NCBI GenBank assembly: GCA_032718475.1
Contig: JAUCBJ010001146.1
Span: 1 to 49,190, forward strand
Reading direction: 5' to 3'
From: Nemertoderma westbladi
Lineage: Eukaryota; Xenacoelomorpha; Nemertodermatida; Nemertodermatidae
Length of the DNA stretch: 49,190 nt
Under the pieces are notes generated by a model. The model saw only the letters and a program-made list of their open reading frames with translations, made no database searches and was not told the DNA's origin. The position numbers and the translations under genes were made by a program. Below, in pieces: positions 36,755-49,190 of the stretch. Each line of letters begins with the position of its first letter. Position 1 is the first letter of the stretch.

Positions 36755-37199
36755 TGACACATACTATGCCTCACTGAGGCATATACTATGACTCACTGAG
36801 GCATAGACTATGCCTCACTGAGGCACTAAGGCATAGACTATGCCTCACTGAGGCACTGAGGCATAGACTATGCCTCACTGAGGCAATGAGGCATAGACTA
36901 TGCCTCACTGAGGCACTGAGGCATAGACTACGCCTCACTGAGGCAATGAGGCATAGACTATGCCTCACTGAGGCATAGACTATGCCTCACTGAGGCACTG
37001 AGGCATAGACTATGCCTCACTGAGGCATAGTATGACTCAAGCATAGACTATGACTCGGGCATAGACTATGCCTCACTGAGGCATAGACTATGCCTCACTG
37101 AGGCACTGAGGCATAGACTATGCCTCACTGAGGCATAGACTATGACTCACTGAGGCATAGACTATGCCACAATTAGGCATAGACTATTCAGGCATAGAT
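36755..37199. repeat. Minisatellite of two alternating palindromes
   Basis: GCATAGACTATGC and TGCCTCACTGAGGCA alternate about 20 times with small insertions. Each is a near-perfect palindrome. Confidence 0.93.
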
Positions 37200-37654
37200 T
37201 GGGAGGACCGATTTTACACCCTCCACATTATAAATCATTAAATAATAGTTAATTACTAATTTAATTTAAAGTCAATTATCTGAAATAATTAATTATGATA
37301 GGATGATGGGAAGATGGAGGAAACGTATATGTACTCGGACAGTAGCGAATAGTTATTATAGGAAGGGATCTTGGGGTCTTGGTAGCGAATAGTAATTTGC
37401 TAGTTTGTAATTTGCTGCAACATGTTTTCGTCATTACATTTGTATTCTGACATATAATATACAACGCGGCTCAGACGGGCAACTGAGGAGCTAACCATTA
37501 CGCAGTTCTACAAACACTGGTACACTCACCCCACACTGGTACTGGGTATATGTTTATGTAAAGTATATTACTTGAGTTTATATACTGTATATTACTCAGG
37601 GGTTTCAATTATATGGAACGTTAACTATAACTGAAATTGTACTAGTTTAAAGGA
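37200..37654. other. AT-rich sequence without recognised feature
   Basis: No ORF, RNA gene or known repeat seen. Confidence 0.6.
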
Positions 37655-40600
37655 CGTCCGGATTGTACTGTTATTAGATTTTAGTTTAAGAATGTGGCAC
37701 CGCGCCCGGATTGTAGTTTTATTAGACATTTAGTTTAAGAACGTGGCACCGCGCCCGGTTTGTAGTTTTCTTAGATATTTAGTTTAAGAACATGGCTCCA
37801 CGCCTGGTTTGTAGTTTTATTAGACATTTAGTTTGAGAACGTGGCACCGCGCCCGGTTTGTAGTTTTATTAGACATTTAGTTTAAGAACGTGGCACCGCG
37901 CCTGGTTTGTAGTTTTCTTAGATATTTAGTTTAAGAACATGGCTCCGCGCCTGGTTTGTAGTTTTATTAGACATTTAGTTTAAGAACATGGCACCGTGCC
38001 CGGTTTGTAGTTTTATTAGACATTTAGTTTAAGAACGTGGCACCGCGCCCGGTTTGTAGTTTTCTTAGATATTTAGTTTAAGAACATGGCACCGTGCCCG
38101 GTTTGTAGTTTTATTAGACATTTAGTTTAAGAACGTGGCACCGCGCCCGGTTTGTAGTTTTCTTAGATATTTAGTTTAAGAACGTGGCACCGCGCCCGGT
38201 TTGTAGTTTTATTAGATATTTAGTATAAGAACGTGGCACCGCGCCCGGTTTGTAGTTTTCTTAGATATTTAGTTTAAGAACGTGGCACCGCGCCCGGTTT
38301 GTAGTTTTATTAGACATTTAGTTTGAGAACGTGGCACCGCGCCCGGTTTGTAGTTTTATTAGACATTTAGTTTAAGAACGTGGCACCGCGCCTGGTTTGT
38401 AGTTTTCTTAGATATTTAGTTTAAGAACATGGCTCCGCGCCTGGTTTGTAGTTTTATTAGACATTTAGTTTAAGAACATGGCACCGTGCCCGGTTTGTAG
38501 TTTTATTAGACATTTAGTTTAAGAACGTGGCACCGCGCCCGGTTTGTAGTTTTCTTAGATATTTAGTTTAAGAACATGGCACCGTGCCCGGTTTGTAGTT
38601 TTATTAGACATTTAGTTTAAGAACGTGGCACCGCGCCCGGTTTGTAGTTTTCTTAGATATTTAGTTTAAGAACATGGCACCGTGCCCGGTTTGTAGTTTT
38701 ATTAGACATTTAGTTTAAGAACGTGGCACCGCGCCCGGTTTGTAGTTTTCTTAGATATTTAGTTTAAGAACGTGGCACCGCGCCCGGTTTGTAGTTTTAT
38801 TAGATATTTAGTATAAGAACGTGGCACCGCGCCCGGTTTGTAGTTTTATTAGACATTTATTTTAAGAACGTGGCACCGCGCCCGGTTTGTAGTTTTCTTA
38901 GATATTTAGTTTAAGAACGTGGCACCGCGCCCGGTTTGTAGTTTTATTAGACATTTAGTTTGAGAACGTGGCACCGCGCCCGGTTTGTAGTTTTATTAGA
39001 CATTTAGTTTAAGAACGTGGCACCGCGCCTGGTTTGTAGTTTTCTTAGATATTTAGTTTAAGAACATGGCACCGTGCCCGGTTTGTAGTTTTATTAGACA
39101 TTTAGTTTAAGAACGTGGCACCGCGCCCGGTTTGTAGTTTTCTTAGATATTTAGTTTAAGAACATGGCACCGTGCCCGGTTTGTAGTTTTATTAGACATT
39201 TAGTTTAAGAACGTGGCACCGCGCCCGGTTTGTAGTTTTCTTAGATATTTAGTTTAAGAACGTGGCACCGCGCCCGGTTTGTAGTTTTATTAGATATTTA
39301 GTATAAGAACGTGGCACCGCGCCCGGTTTGTAGTTTTATTAGACATTTAGTTTAAGAACGTGGCACCGCGCCCGGTTTGTAGTTTTCTTAGATATTTAGT
39401 TTAAGAACGTGGCACCGCGCCCGGTTTGTAGTTTTATTAGACATTTAGTTTGAGAACGTGGCACCGCGCCCGGTTTGTAGTTTTATTAGACATTTAGTTT
39501 AAGAACGTGGCACCGCGCCTGGTTTGTAGTTTTCTTAGATATTTAGTTTAAGAACATGGCTCCGCGCCTGGTTTGTAGTTTTATTAGACATTTAGTTTAA
39601 GAACATGGCACCGTGCCCGGTTTGTAGTTTTATTAGACATTTAGTTTAAGAACGTGGCACCGCGCCCGGTTTGTAGTTTTCTTAGATATTTAGTTTAAGA
39701 ACATGGCACCGTGCCCGGTTTGTAGTTTTATTAGACATTTAGTTTAAGAACGTGGCACCGCGCCCGGTTTGTAGTTTTCTTAGATATTTAGTTTAAGAAC
39801 ATGGCACCGCGCCCGGTTTGTAGTTTTATTAGACATTTAGTTTAAGAACGTGGCACCGCGCCCGGTTTGTAGTTTTCTTAGATATTTAGTTTAAGAACGT
39901 GGCACCGCGCCCGGTTTGTAGTTTTATTAGATATTTAGTATAAGAACGTGGCACCGCGCCCGGTTTGTAGTTTTATTAGACATTTAGTTTAAGAACGTGG
40001 CACCGCGCCCGGTTTGTAGTTTTCTTAGATATTTAGTTTAAGAACGTGGCACCGCGCCCGGTTTGTAGTTTTATTAGACATTTAGTTTGAGAACGTGGCA
40101 CCGCGCCCGGTTTGTAGTTTTATTAGACATTTAGTTTGAGAACGTGGCACCGCGCCCGGTTTGTAGTTTTATTAGACATTTAGTTTGAGAACGTGGCACC
40201 GCGCCCGGTTTGTAGTTTTATTAGACATTTAGTTTAAGAACGTGGCACCGCGCCCGGTTTGTAGTTTTCTTAGATATTTAGTTTAAGAACGTGGCACCGC
40301 GCCCGGTTTGTAGTTTTATTAGATATTTAGTATAAGAACGTGGCACCGCGCCCGGTTTGTAGTTTTATTAGACATTTAGTTTAAGAACGTGGGTCCGCAC
40401 CCAGTTTGTAGTTTTATAAGACATTTAGTTTAAGAACGTGGGTCCGCGCCCGGTTTGTAGTTTTATTAGACATTTAGTTTAAGAACGTGGCTCCACGCCT
40501 GGTTTGTAGTTTTATTAGACATTTAGTTTGAGAACGTGGCACCGCGCCCGGTTTGTAGTTTTATTAGATATTTAGTTTAAGAACGTGGGTCCGCACCCAG

Positions 40601-43600
40601 TTTGTAGTTTTATAAGACATTTAGTTTAAGAACGTGGGTCCGCGCCCAGTTTGTAGTTTTATTAGACATTTAGTTTAAGAACGTGGCTCCACGCCTGGTT
40701 TGTAGTTTTATTAGATATTTAGTTTAAGAACGTGGGTCCGCACCCAGTTTGTAGTTTTATAAGACATTTAGTTTAAGAACGTGGGTCCGCGCCCGGTTTG
40801 TAGTTTTATTAGATATTTAGTTTAAGAACGTGGCACCGCGCCGGTTTGTAGTTTTATTAGATATTTAGTTAAAGAACGTGGCTCCACGCCTGGTTTGTAG
40901 TTTTATTAGACATTTAGTTTGAGAACGTGGGTCCGCGCCCGGTTTGTAGTTTTATTAGACATTTAGTTTGAGAACGTGGCACCGCGCCCGGTTTGTAGTT
41001 TTATTAGACATTTAGTTTAAGAACGTGGCTCCACGCCTGGTTTGTAGTTTTATTAGACATTTAGTTTGAGAACGTGGCACCGCGCCCGGTTTGTAGTTTT
41101 ATTAGACATTTAGTTTGAGAACGTGGCACCGCGCCCGGTTTGTAGTTTTATTAGACATTTAGTTTAAGAACGTGGCTCCGCGCCCGGTTTGTAGTTTTAT
41201 TAGACATTTAGTTTGAGAACGTGGCACCGCGCCCGGTTTGTAGTTTTATTAGACATTTAGTTTGAGAACGTGGCACCGCGCCCGGTTTGTAGTTTTATTA
41301 GACATTTAGTTTAAGAACGTGGCTCCACGCCTGGTTTGTAGTTTTATTAGACATTTAGTTTGAGAACGTGGCACCGCGCCCGGTTTGTAGTTTTATTAGA
41401 CATTTAGTTTAAGAACGTGGCTCCGCGCCCGGTTTGTAGTTTTATTAGACATTTAGTTTAAGAACGTGGCTCCGCGCCCAGTTTGTAGTTTTATTAGACA
41501 TTTAGTTTAAGAACGTGGCTCCGCGCCCAGTTTGTAGTTTTATTAGACATTTAGTTTAAGAACGTGGCTCCACGCCTGGTTTGTAGTTTTATTAGACATT
41601 TAGTTTGAGAACGTGGCACCGCGCCCGGTTTGTAGTTTTATTAGACATTTAGTTTAAGAACGTGGCTCCGCGCCCGGTTTGTAGTTTTATTAGACATTTA
41701 GTTTAAGAACGTGGCTCCGCGCCCAGTTTGTAGTTTTATTAGACATTTAGTTTAAGAACGTGGCTCCACGCCTGGTTTGTAGTTTTATTAGACATTTAGT
41801 TTGAGAACGTGGGTCCGCACCCAGTTTGTAGTTTTATAAGACATTTAGTTTAAGAACGTGGGTCCGCGCCCGGTTTGTAGTTTTATTAGACATTTAGTTT
41901 AAGAACGTGGCTCCGCGCCCGGTTTGTAGTTTTATTAGACATTTAGTTTGAGAACGTGGCACTGCGCCCGGTTTGTAGTTTTATTAGACATTTAGTTTGA
42001 GAACGTGGCACCGCGCCCGGTTTGTAGTTTTATAAGACATTTAGTTTAAGAACGAGGGTCCGCGCCTGGTTTGTAGTTTTATTAGATATTTAGTATAAGA
42101 ACGTGGCACCGCGCCCGGTTTGTAGTTTTATTTTATATTTAGTTTAAGAACGTGGCACCGCGCCCGGTTTGTAGTTTTATTAGATATTTAGTTTAAGAAC
42201 GTGGCTCCGCGCCCAGTTTGTAGTTTTATTAGACATTTAGTTTGAGAACGTGGCACCGCGCCCGGTTTGTAGTTTTATTAGATATTTAGTTTAAGAACGT
42301 GGCTCCGCGCCCAGTTTGTAGTTTTATTAGACATTTAGTTTAAGAACGTGGCTCCACGCCTGGTTTGTAGTTTTATTAGACATTTAGTTTGAGAACGTGG
42401 CACCGCGCCCGGTTTGTAGTTTTATTAGATATTTAGTATAAGAACGTGGCACCGCGCCCGGTTTGTAGTTTTATTTTATATTTAGTTTAAGAACGTGGCA
42501 CCGCGCCCGGTTTGTAGTTTTATTAGATATTTAGTTTAAGAACGTGGCTCCACGCCCAGTTTGTAGTTTTATTAGACATTTAGTTTAAGAACGTGGCTCC
42601 ACGCCTGGTTTGTAGTTTTATTAGACATTTAGTTTGAGAACGTGGCACCGCGCCCGGTTTGTAGTTTTATTAGACATTTAGTTTAAGAACGTGGGTCCGC
42701 GCTCAGTTTGTAGTTTTATTAGACATTTAGTTTAAGAACGTGGCTCCGCGCCCGGTTTGTAGTTTTATTAGACATTTAGTTTAAGAACGTGGCTCCGCGC
42801 CCAGTTTGTAGTTTTATTAGACATTTAGTTTAAGAACGTGGCTCCACGCCCAGTTTGTAGTTTTATTAGACATTTAGTTTAAGAACGTGGCTCCGCGCCC
42901 AGTTTGTAGTTTTATTAGACATTTAGTTTAAGAACGTGGCACCGCGCCAGGTTTGTAGTTTTATTAGATATTTAGTTTATGAACGTGGCACCGCGCCCGG
43001 TTTGTAGTTTTATTAGATATTTAGTTTATGAACGTGGCACCGCGCCCGGTTTTTACTGTTATTAGATTATTTAGTTTAAGAACGTGGCACCGCGCCCGTT
43101 TTGTAGTGTTATTAGATATTTAGTTTAAGAATATGGCGCCGCGCCCGGTTTGTAGTTTTATTAGATATTTAGTTTAAGAATATGGCGCCGCGCCCGGTTT
43201 GTAGTTTTATTAGACATTTAGTTTGAGAACGTGGCACCGCGCCCGGTTTGTAGTTTTATTAGACATTTAGTTTAAGAACGTGGCTCCGCGCCCGGTTTGT
43301 AGTTTTATTAGACATTTAGTTTAAGAACGTGGCTCCGCGCCCAGTTTGTAGTTTTACTAGACATTTAGTTTAAGAACGTGGCTCCACGCCCAGTTTGTAG
43401 TTTTATTAGACATTTAGTTTAAGAACGTGGCTCCGCGCCCGGTTTGTAGTTTTATTAGACATTTAGTTTAAGAACGTGGCACCACGCCCGGTTTGTAGTT
43501 TTATTAGATATTTAGTATAAGAACGTGGCACCGCGCCCGGTTTGTAGTTTTATTAGATATTTAGTTTATGAACGTGGCACCGCGCCCGGTTTGTAGTTTT

Positions 43601-46600
43601 ATTAGATATTTAGTTTATGAACGTGGCACCGCGCCCGGTTTCTACTGTTATTAGATTATTTAGTTTAAGAACGTGGCACCGCGCCCGGTTTGTAGTGTTA
43701 TTAGATATTTAGTTTAAGAATATGGCGCCGCGCCCGGTTTGTAGTTTTATTAGATATTTTGTATAAGAACGTGGCACCGCACCCGGTTTGTAGTTTTATA
43801 TTATATTTAGTTTAAGAACGTGGCACCACGCCCGGTTTGTAGTTTTATTAGATATTTTGTATAAGAAGTTTGTAGTTTTATGAGATATTTAGTATAAGAA
43901 ACGTGGCACGGCGCCCGGTTTGTAGTTTTATTAGATATTTAGTTTAAGAACGTGGCACCGCGCCCAGTTTGTAGTTTCATTAGAAATTTAGTTTAAGAAC
44001 GTGGCACCGCGCCCGGTTTGTAGTTTTATATTATATTTAGTTTAAGAACGTGGCACCACGCCCGGTTTGTAGTTTTATTAGATATTTTGTATAAGAACGT
44101 GGCACCGCGCCCGGTTTGTAGTTTTATATTATATTTAGTTTAAGAACGTGGCGCCGCGCCCGGTTTGTAGTTTTATATAATATTTAGTTTAAGAACGTGG
44201 CACCACGCCCGGTTTGTAGTTTTATTAGATATTTAGTATAAAAACGTGGCACCGCGCCCGGTTTGTAGTTTTATATTATATTTAGTTTAAGAACGTGGCG
44301 CCGCGCCCGGTTTGTAGTTTTATATTATATTTAGTTTAAGAACGTGGCACCACGCCCGGTTTGTAGTTTTATTAGATATTTAGTATAAAAACGTGGCACC
44401 GCGCCCGGTTTGTAGTTTTATTAGATATTTAGTTTAAGAACGTGGCACCGCGCCCAGTTTGTAGTTTTATTAGAAATTTAGTTTAAGAACGTGCCACCGC
44501 GCCCGGTTTGTAGTTTTATATTATATTTAGTTTAAGAACGTGGCACCACGCCCGGTTTGTAGTTTTATTAGATATTTTGTATAAGAACGTGGCACCGCGC
44601 CCGGTTTGTAGTTTTATATTATATTTTGTATAAGAACGTGGCGCCGCGCCCGGTTTGTAGTTTTATATTATATTTAGTTTAAGAACGTGGCACCACGCCC
44701 GGTTTGTAGTTTTATTAGATATTTAGTATAAGAACGTGGCACCGCGCCCGGTTTGTAGTTTTATTAGATATTTAGTTTAAGAACGTGGCACCGCGCCCGG
44801 TTTGTAGTTTTATTAGACATTTAGTTTAAGAACGTGGCTCCGCGCCCAGTTTGTAGTTTTATTAGACATTTAGTTTAAGAACGTGGCTCCACGCCTGGTT
44901 TGTAGTTTTATTAGACATTTAGTTTGAGAACGTGGGTCCGCACCCAGTTTGTAGTTTTATAAGACATTTAGTTTAAGAACGTGGGTCCGCGCCCGGTTTG
45001 TAGTTTTATTAGACATTTAGTTTAAGAACGTGGCTCCGCGCCCGGTTTGTAGTTTTATTAGACATTTAGTTTGAGAACGTGGCACTGCGCCCGGTTTGTA
45101 GTTTTATTAGACATTTAGTTTGAGAACGTGGCACCGCGCCCGGTTTGTAGTTTTATAAGACATTTAGTTTAAGAACGAGGGTCCGCGCCTGGTTTGTAGT
45201 TTTATTAGATATTTAGTATAAGAACGTGGCACCGCGCCCGGTTTGTAGTTTTATTTTATATTTAGTTTAAGAACGTGGCACCGCGCCCGGTTTGTAGTTT
45301 TATTAGATATTTAGTTTAAGAACGTGGCTCCGCGCCCAGTTTGTAGTTTTATTAGACATTTAGTTTGAGAACGTGGCACCGCGCCCGGTTTGTAGTTTTA
45401 TTAGATATTTAGTTTAAGAACGTGGCTCCGCGCCCAGTTTGTAGTTTTATTAGACATTTAGTTTAAGAACGTGGCTCCACGCCTGGTTTGTAGTTTTATT
45501 AGACATTTAGTTTGAGAACGTGGCACCGCGCCCGGTTTGTAGTTTTATTAGATATTTAGTATAAGAACGTGGCACCGCGCCCGGTTTGTAGTTTTATTTT
45601 ATATTTAGTTTAAGAACGTGGCACCGCGCCCGGTTTGTAGTTTTATTAGATATTTAGTTTAAGAACGTGGCTCCACGCCCAGTTTGTAGTTTTATTAGAC
45701 ATTTAGTTTAAGAACGTGGCTCCACGCCTGATTTGTAGTTTTATTAGACATTTAGTTTGAGAACGTGGCACCGCGCCCGGTTTGTAGTTTTATTAGACAT
45801 TTAGTTTAAGAACGTGGGTCCGCGCTCAGTTTGTAGTTTTATTAGACATTTAGTTTAAGAACGTGGCTCCGCGCCCGGTTTGTAGTTTTATTAGACATTT
45901 AGTTTAAGAACGTGGCTCCGCGCCCAGTTTGTAGTTTTATTAGACATTTAGTTTAAGAACGTGGCTCCACGCCCAGTTTGTAGTTTTATTAGACATTTAG
46001 TTTAAGAACGTGGCTCCGCGCCCGGTTTGTAGTTTTATTAGACATTTAGTTTAAGAACGTGGCACCGCGCCAGGTTTGTAGTTTTATTAGATATTTAGTT
46101 TATGAACGTGGCACCGCGCCCGGTTTGTAGTTTTATTAGATATTTAGTTTATGAACGTGGCACCGCGCCCGGTTTTTACTGTTATTAGATTATTTAGTTT
46201 AAGAACGTGGCACCGCGCCCGTTTTGTAGTGTTATTAGATATTTAGTTTAAGAATATGGCGCCGCGCCCGGTTTGTAGTTTTATTAGATATTTAGTTTAA
46301 GAATATGGCGCCGCGCCCGGTTTGTAGTTTTATTAGACATTTAGTTTGAGAACGTGGCACCGCGCCCGGTTTGTAGTTTTATTAGACATTTAGTTTAAGA
46401 ACGTGGGTCCGCGCTCAGTTTGTAGTTTTATTAGACATTTAGTTTGAGAACGTGGCTCCGCGCCCGGTTTGTAGTTTTATTAGACATTTAGTTTAAGAAC
46501 GTGGCTCCGCGCCCAGTTTGTAGTTTTACTAGACATTTAGTTTAAGAACGTGGCTCCACGCCCAGTTTGTAGTTTTATTAGACATTTAGTTTAAGAACGT

Positions 46601-48745
46601 GGCTCCGCGCCCGGTTTGTAGTTTTATTAGACATTTAGTTTAAGAACGTGGCACCACGCCCGGTTTGTAGTTTTATTAGATATTTAGTATAAGAACGTGG
46701 CACCGCGCCCGGTTTGTAGTTTTATTAGATATTTAGTTTATGAACGTGGCACCGCGCCCGGTTTGTAGTTTTATTAGATATTTAGTTTATGAACGTGGCA
46801 CCGCGCCCGGTTTCTACTGTTATTAGATTATTTAGTTTAAGAACGTGGCACCGCGCCCGGTTTGTAGTGTTATTAGATATTTAGTTTAAGAATATGGCGC
46901 CGCGCCCGGTTTGTAGTTTTATTAGATATTTTGTATAAGAACGTGGCACCGCACCCGGTTTGTAGTTTTATATTATATTTAGTTTAAGAACGTGGCACCA
47001 CGCCCGGTTTGTAGTTTTATTAGATATTTTGTATAAGAAGTTTGTAGTTTTATGAGATATTTAGTATAAGAAACGTGGCACGGCGCCCGGTTTGTAGTTT
47101 TATTAGATATTTAGTTTAAGAACGTGGCACCGCGCCCAGTTTGTAGTTTCATTAGAAATTTAGTTTAAGAACGTGGCACCGCGCCCGGTTTGTAGTTTTA
47201 TATTATATTTAGTTTAAGAACGTGGCACCACGCCCGGTTTGTAGTTTTATTAGATATTTTGTATAAGAACGTGGCACCGCGCCCGGTTTGTAGTTTTATA
47301 TTATATTTAGTTTAAGAACGTGGCGCCGCGCCCGGTTTGTAGTTTTATATAATATTTAGTTTAAGAACGTGGCACCACGCCCGGTTTGTAGTTTTATTAG
47401 ATATTTAGTATAAAAACGTGGCACCGCGCCCGGTTTGTAGTTTTATATTATATTTAGTTTAAGAACGTGGCGCCGCGCCCGGTTTGTAGTTTTATATTAT
47501 ATTTAGTTTAAGAACGTGGCACCACGCCCGGTTTGTAGTTTTATTAGATATTTAGTATAAAAACGTGGCACCGCGCCCGGTTTGTAGTTTTATTAGATAT
47601 TTAGTTTAAGAACGTGGCACCGCGCCCAGTTTGTAGTTTTATTAGAAATTTAGTTTAAGAACGTGCCACCGCGCCCGGTTTGTAGTTTTATATTATATTT
47701 AGTTTAAGAACGTGGCACCACGCCCGGTTTGTAGTTTTATTAGATATTTTGTATAAGAACGTGGCACCGCGCCCGGTTTGTAGTTTTATATTATATTTTG
47801 TATAAGAACGTGGCGCCGCGCCCGGTTTGTAGTTTTATATTATATTTAGTTTAAGAACGTGGCACCACGCCCGGTTTGTAGTTTTATTAGATATTTAGTA
47901 TAAGAACGTGGCACCGCGCCCGGTTTGTAGTTTTATTAGATATTTAGTTTAAGAACGTGGCACCGCGCCCAGTTTGTAGTTTTATTAGAAATTTAGTTTA
48001 AGAACGTGGCGCCGCGCCCAGTTTGTAGTTTTATATTATATTTAGTATAAGAACGTGGCACCGCGCCCGGTTTGTAGTTTTATTAGATATTTAGTTTAAG
48101 AACGTGGCACCGCGCCCAGTTTGTAGTTTTATTAGAAATTTAGTTTAAGAACGTGGCACCACGCCCGGTTTTTAGTTTCATGTTATATTTAGTTTAAGAA
48201 CGTGGCGCCGCGCCCGGTTTGTAGTTTTATATTATATTTAGTTTAAGAATGTGGCACCGCGCCCGGTTTGTAGTTTTATTAGATATTTAGTATAAGAACG
48301 TGGCACCGTGCCCGGTTTGTAGTTTTATTAGATATTTAGTTTAATAATGTGGCGCCGCACCCGGTTTGTAGTTTTATTAGATATTTAGTTTAAGAACGTG
48401 GCGCCGCTCCCGGTTTGTAGTTTTATTAAATATTTAGTTAAAGAACGTGGCACCGCGCCCGGTTTGTAGTTTTTTTAGATATTTGTTTAAGAACATGGCA
48501 CCATGCCCGGTTTGTAGTTTTATTAGATATTTAGTTTAAGAACGTGGCACCGCGGCCGGTTTTTAGTTTTATTAGATATTTAGTTTAAGAACGTGGCGCC
48601 GCACCCGGTTTGTAGTTTTATTAAATATTTAGTTAAAGACGTGGCACCGCGCCCGGTTTGTAGTTTTATTAGATATTTAGTTTAAGAACGTGGCACCGCG
48701 CCCGGTTTGTAGTATTATTAGATATTTAGTTTAAGAACGTGGTGT
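37655..48745. repeat. 49-bp satellite array (~225 units)
   Basis: The unit is roughly AGTTTAAGAACGTGGCACCG + CGCCCGGTTTGTAGTTTTAT + TAGACATTT. About 11.1 kb is head to tail, with variant classes (ACGTGGCACCGCG, ACATGGCACCGTG, ACGTGGCTCCACG, ACGTGGGTCCGCACC, AATATGGCGCC). Units at the right edge are the most degenerate. Each unit holds about four CpGs in a GC-rich core within AT-rich sequence. No coding potential. Confidence 0.97.
41690..47985. repeat. 3.1-kb higher-order duplication inside the 49-bp array
   Basis: 41690-44812 recurs at 44813-47985 with the same order of rare variants. Examples are the truncated unit with GCACGGCGCCC near 43866 and 47037, and the TTTTTACTGTTATTAG variant near 43050 and 46173. 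The offset is 3,123 bp, rising to 3,172 after one extra unit near 46400. Confidence 0.88.
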
Positions 48746-49190
48746 TGCAGACTGAGACATTCCAGCACTGTCCCAACTGTTCAGATTGATTGAAATAAAT
48801 GTCTTAATCTTTCAGATTTAATTAAAGAGGGCTAACATCTTACATATGTTTAATTCACAACACCAATACAGCCAATACTGAATACTGCTAGAATACGGTA
48901 CAGGAATAAAGACTGAAAAAACAGGACAACAATAGCCATATATCAAATTGTAACCACTACCAAACTGCTACCGGTACCAACACATTTTATTTAATTACAA
49001 GGCCACTTAGGTTCACAACACTCCCCTGTTAAACATATGTAATTATCAACATAATGAATTACCAGCATTTACAGAAAGTTCATATAACTATATTTTTTAC
49101 TTGCTAAGAATCTTTCAGTTTAAAATAACTTAGTATAATCAATATTTACAATATGTACAATAAGAATCTTAGCATGTGATTTTTTCTCGT
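48746..49190. other. Unclassified flank right of the array
   Basis: AT-rich; no ORF or recognised element. Confidence 0.6.

Noticed and set aside
37655-48745. CRISPR-like array
   Set aside because: Units are contiguous 49-bp satellite repeats without unique spacers, in a eukaryotic context and with no cas genes.

Overview
The window is eukaryotic repeat-rich DNA from an invertebrate animal, probably marine. I base this on intact Penelope-like and BEL/Pao reverse transcriptases, a tRNA-derived SINE fragment, satellite DNA and the absence of any bacterial-type gene layout. I see no convincing single-copy nuclear gene: almost every coding stretch belongs to a retroelement. Species cannot be named from the sequence.

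Layout. 1-3330: a Penelope-like element (PLE) with long direct terminal repeats that each carry a hammerhead-ribozyme-like motif; its ORF (reverse transcriptase plus GIY-YIG endonuclease) has one frameshift. 3331-3913: the 3' end of a LINE with a (TAG)n tail. 3914-35385: a giant BEL/Pao LTR retrotransposon on the minus strand ('BEL2'), flanked by the 5-bp target-site duplication (TSD) GTAGT, with ~1.19-kb LTRs at 34192-35385 and 3914-6277. Two insertions are nested in BEL2. One is an opposite-strand solo LTR of a related family in its 3' LTR (4160-5318, TSD CAAAT). The other is a complete 14.14-kb BEL/Pao element ('BEL1', 7120-21259, minus strand, 536-bp LTRs, TSD TTGAC) in its 3' ORF. 35391-37199: satellites and a tRNA-derived SINE piece. 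About 37655-48745: an 11-kb array of a 49-bp, CpG-rich unit with higher-order structure.

The most interesting signal is shared by BEL1 and BEL2. Both carry, downstream of gag-pol where a retrovirus would have env, a long same-strand ORF whose product looks like a DEDD-type 3'-5' exonuclease domain followed by three CCHC zinc knuckles and a conserved C-terminal region. The two copies are clearly divergent relatives, so the ORF appears to be a long-standing part of this lineage and not a single accidental capture. Both elements also carry a long charged, coiled-coil-rich ORF upstream of gag. BEL1 landed inside the third zinc-knuckle codons of BEL2's copy of that gene. I do not know a described BEL/Pao family with this accessory protein.

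The elements are damaged. BEL1 has frame changes (several at homopolymers) and one in-frame stop in integrase. BEL2 has lost most of RT-RNase H-integrase, and its 3' ORF has four in-frame stops and a frameshift. LTR pairs in both differ by only roughly 1-1.5% by eye, so both insertions look recent.
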